DNA from: Sulfurimonas sp. RIFOXYB12_FULL_35_9
GTDB taxonomy: Bacteria > Campylobacterota > Campylobacteria > Campylobacterales > Sulfurimonadaceae
Length of the DNA: 43,680 bases
Reading direction: 5' to 3'
Assembly (NCBI GenBank): GCA_001829715.1
Contig: MICC01000012.1
Location: forward strand, 1-43,680
Under the pieces are notes generated by a model that had not been told where the DNA came from, did no database searches, and saw only the letters and a list, made by a program, of their open reading frames with translations. Each line of letters opens with the position of its first letter. Position 1 is the first letter of the stretch. Shown piece by piece: positions 42,914-43,680 of the stretch. The translations under genes and the position numbers were made by a program.

Positions 42914-43680
42914 ATGATTATAGATACACATGTACATCTTGACGACGAGAGATATAAAGATGATTTGAATGAAGTTTTAAACAGAGCAAGAGATGGCGGA
43001 GTAGAGCGTTTTATAATCCCAGGAGCAGACCCGAAAAACCTCAAAAGAGCCGTAGAAATAGCAGAGAACAATAGCGATGTTTACTTTGCCGTAGGAGTAC
43101 ATCCATACGATATGGATTCATTTGAAGAAAGCTATCTTGAGAAATTTATAAACCATAAAAAGTGCGTTGCTGTAGGCGAGTGCGGACTTGACTACTTTAG
43201 GCTAGAAGGCAGCGATGAAGAGAAGGAAAAAGAAAAAAGCAGACAAAAAGAGGTATTTATAACTCAGATTGAACTGGCAAAAAAATATAAAAAACCGCTT
43301 ATCGTGCATATAAGAGATGCTTCAAGAGATTCTAAAGAGATTCTTTTAAAATATAATGCCAAAGAAGTAGGCGGTGTTTTACACTGTTACAATGCGGATG
43401 AAGAACTTTTAAGTTTGGCAAATGATGGTTTCTATTTTGGAATCGGCGGTGTTGTGACATTTAAAAATGCAAAAAAACTTTTACATGTGTTACCAAAAAT
43501 CCCACTTGATAAAATCTTAATTGAAACTGATGCTCCGTATCTTACTCCAACTCCCCATAGAGGCGAGAGAAATGAGCCTATATATACTATATTTATTATG
43601 AAAAAAATATCTGAATTTTTAGAAATCTCCGAAGAAAATATAAAAAAAATAACTACAAAAAATGCCCTTTTATTATTTAA
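42914..43680 (+). CDS. tatD: TatD-family metal-dependent hydrolase (right-truncated at the window edge)
   Basis: The first 255 codons are in the window; no stop is reached. Metal ligands and motifs of TatD are present: IIDTHVHLDD (two His), GECGLDYF with Glu, IVHIRDAS, LHCYN and the Asp of ETDAPYLTP, then RGERNEP. Members are 3'-5' exo- or endonucleases active on DNA, and sometimes RNA, in repair. It is 12 bp after recN, so the two repair genes form an operon. Only a few residues are likely missing, as family members are about 255-265 aa. Confidence 0.92.
   Translation, partial: MIIDTHVHLDDERYKDDLNEVLNRARDGGVERFIIPGADPKNLKRAVEIAENNSDVYFAVGVHPYDMDSFEESYLEKFINHKKCVAVGECGLDYFRLEGSDEEKEKEKSRQKEVFITQIELAKKYKKPLIVHIRDASRDSKEILLKYNAKEVGGVLHCYNADEELLSLANDGFYFGIGGVVTFKNAKKLLHVLPKIPLDKILIETDAPYLTPTPHRGERNEPIYTIFIMKKISEFLEISEENIKKITTKNALLLF

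Overview
The window is AT-rich, gene-dense bacterial chromosome and reads as Campylobacterota (Epsilonproteobacteria), most likely a free-living Sulfurimonas-type organism. The clues are a Campylobacter-type short adenylate kinase, aspartyl-tRNA synthetase and RpoD; a CiaD-like gene next to purU, a neighbourhood I recall from Campylobacter; a long-form DapD; an AtpZ gene after hemL; several c-type cytochromes; and a sigma-54-type promoter before flgF-flgG. I see no tRNA, rRNA, CRISPR array, insertion sequence or prophage. Genus assignment is inference.

Layout. 1-4077 (+): end of a surface-glycan cluster, with a GT-C-like membrane protein (left-truncated), a polyprenyl-phosphate-type GT2, a WbqC-family protein, a WecE-type sugar aminotransferase and an SMR-like membrane protein. 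Together they suggest making a 4-amino-4,6-dideoxy sugar, loading it on a lipid carrier, flipping it and transferring it outside. 4082-5700 (-): motA-motB stator. 5928-8201 (-): metE. 8202-8603: a 400-bp stretch with only a doubtful ORF. 8604-14952 (-): a tight eight-gene run, folD-lepB-M50 protease-rpiB-coiled-coil protein-apt-trpB-pepA. 15134-16412 (+): monoheme cytochrome overlapping a CitE-like lyase. 16420-17304 (-): TonB-like protein, divergent from hemL-atpZ-membrane protein (17406-19510, +).

19512-22079 (-): rpoD plus a PAS-like gene. The rpoD reading frame is interrupted by an in-frame TAA at 21411-21413, in the acidic non-conserved region between sigma regions 1.2 and 2; the frame is otherwise intact on both sides. 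This is the most striking observation. 22213-23835 (+): flgF-flgG behind a sigma-54-type promoter, closed by a strong terminator. 23968-27594 (+): leuD-leuB-TPR protein-CiaD-like-purU-trmL-small membrane protein, almost all with overlapping stop/start codons. 27811-29798 (+): S24 repressor with a near-consensus sigma-70 promoter overlapping a dyad, then an SH3b/NlpC-P60 lipoprotein. 29908-31023 (+): five-heme cytochrome. 31059-31364 (-): a 101-aa miniature flagellar rod-like protein. 31495-32691 (-): dapD.

32769-35598: ankyrin protein, CinA-N/MoCF-domain protein, acidic coiled-coil protein and DEAD-box helicase. 35719-37465: two adenylate kinase genes of different lineages around a small membrane protein. 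37476-43680: aspS, wrbA, nadK, a DUF1450-like CxxxCxxC protein, recN and the start of tatD, cut by the right edge.

Most of the window is ordinary housekeeping. No multi-gene defence or mobile system is visible. The items worth following are the interrupted rpoD, the sugar-relay cluster, the duplicated adk, the miniature rod protein, the tiny overlapping ORFs at 27445-27674 and the repressor operator.
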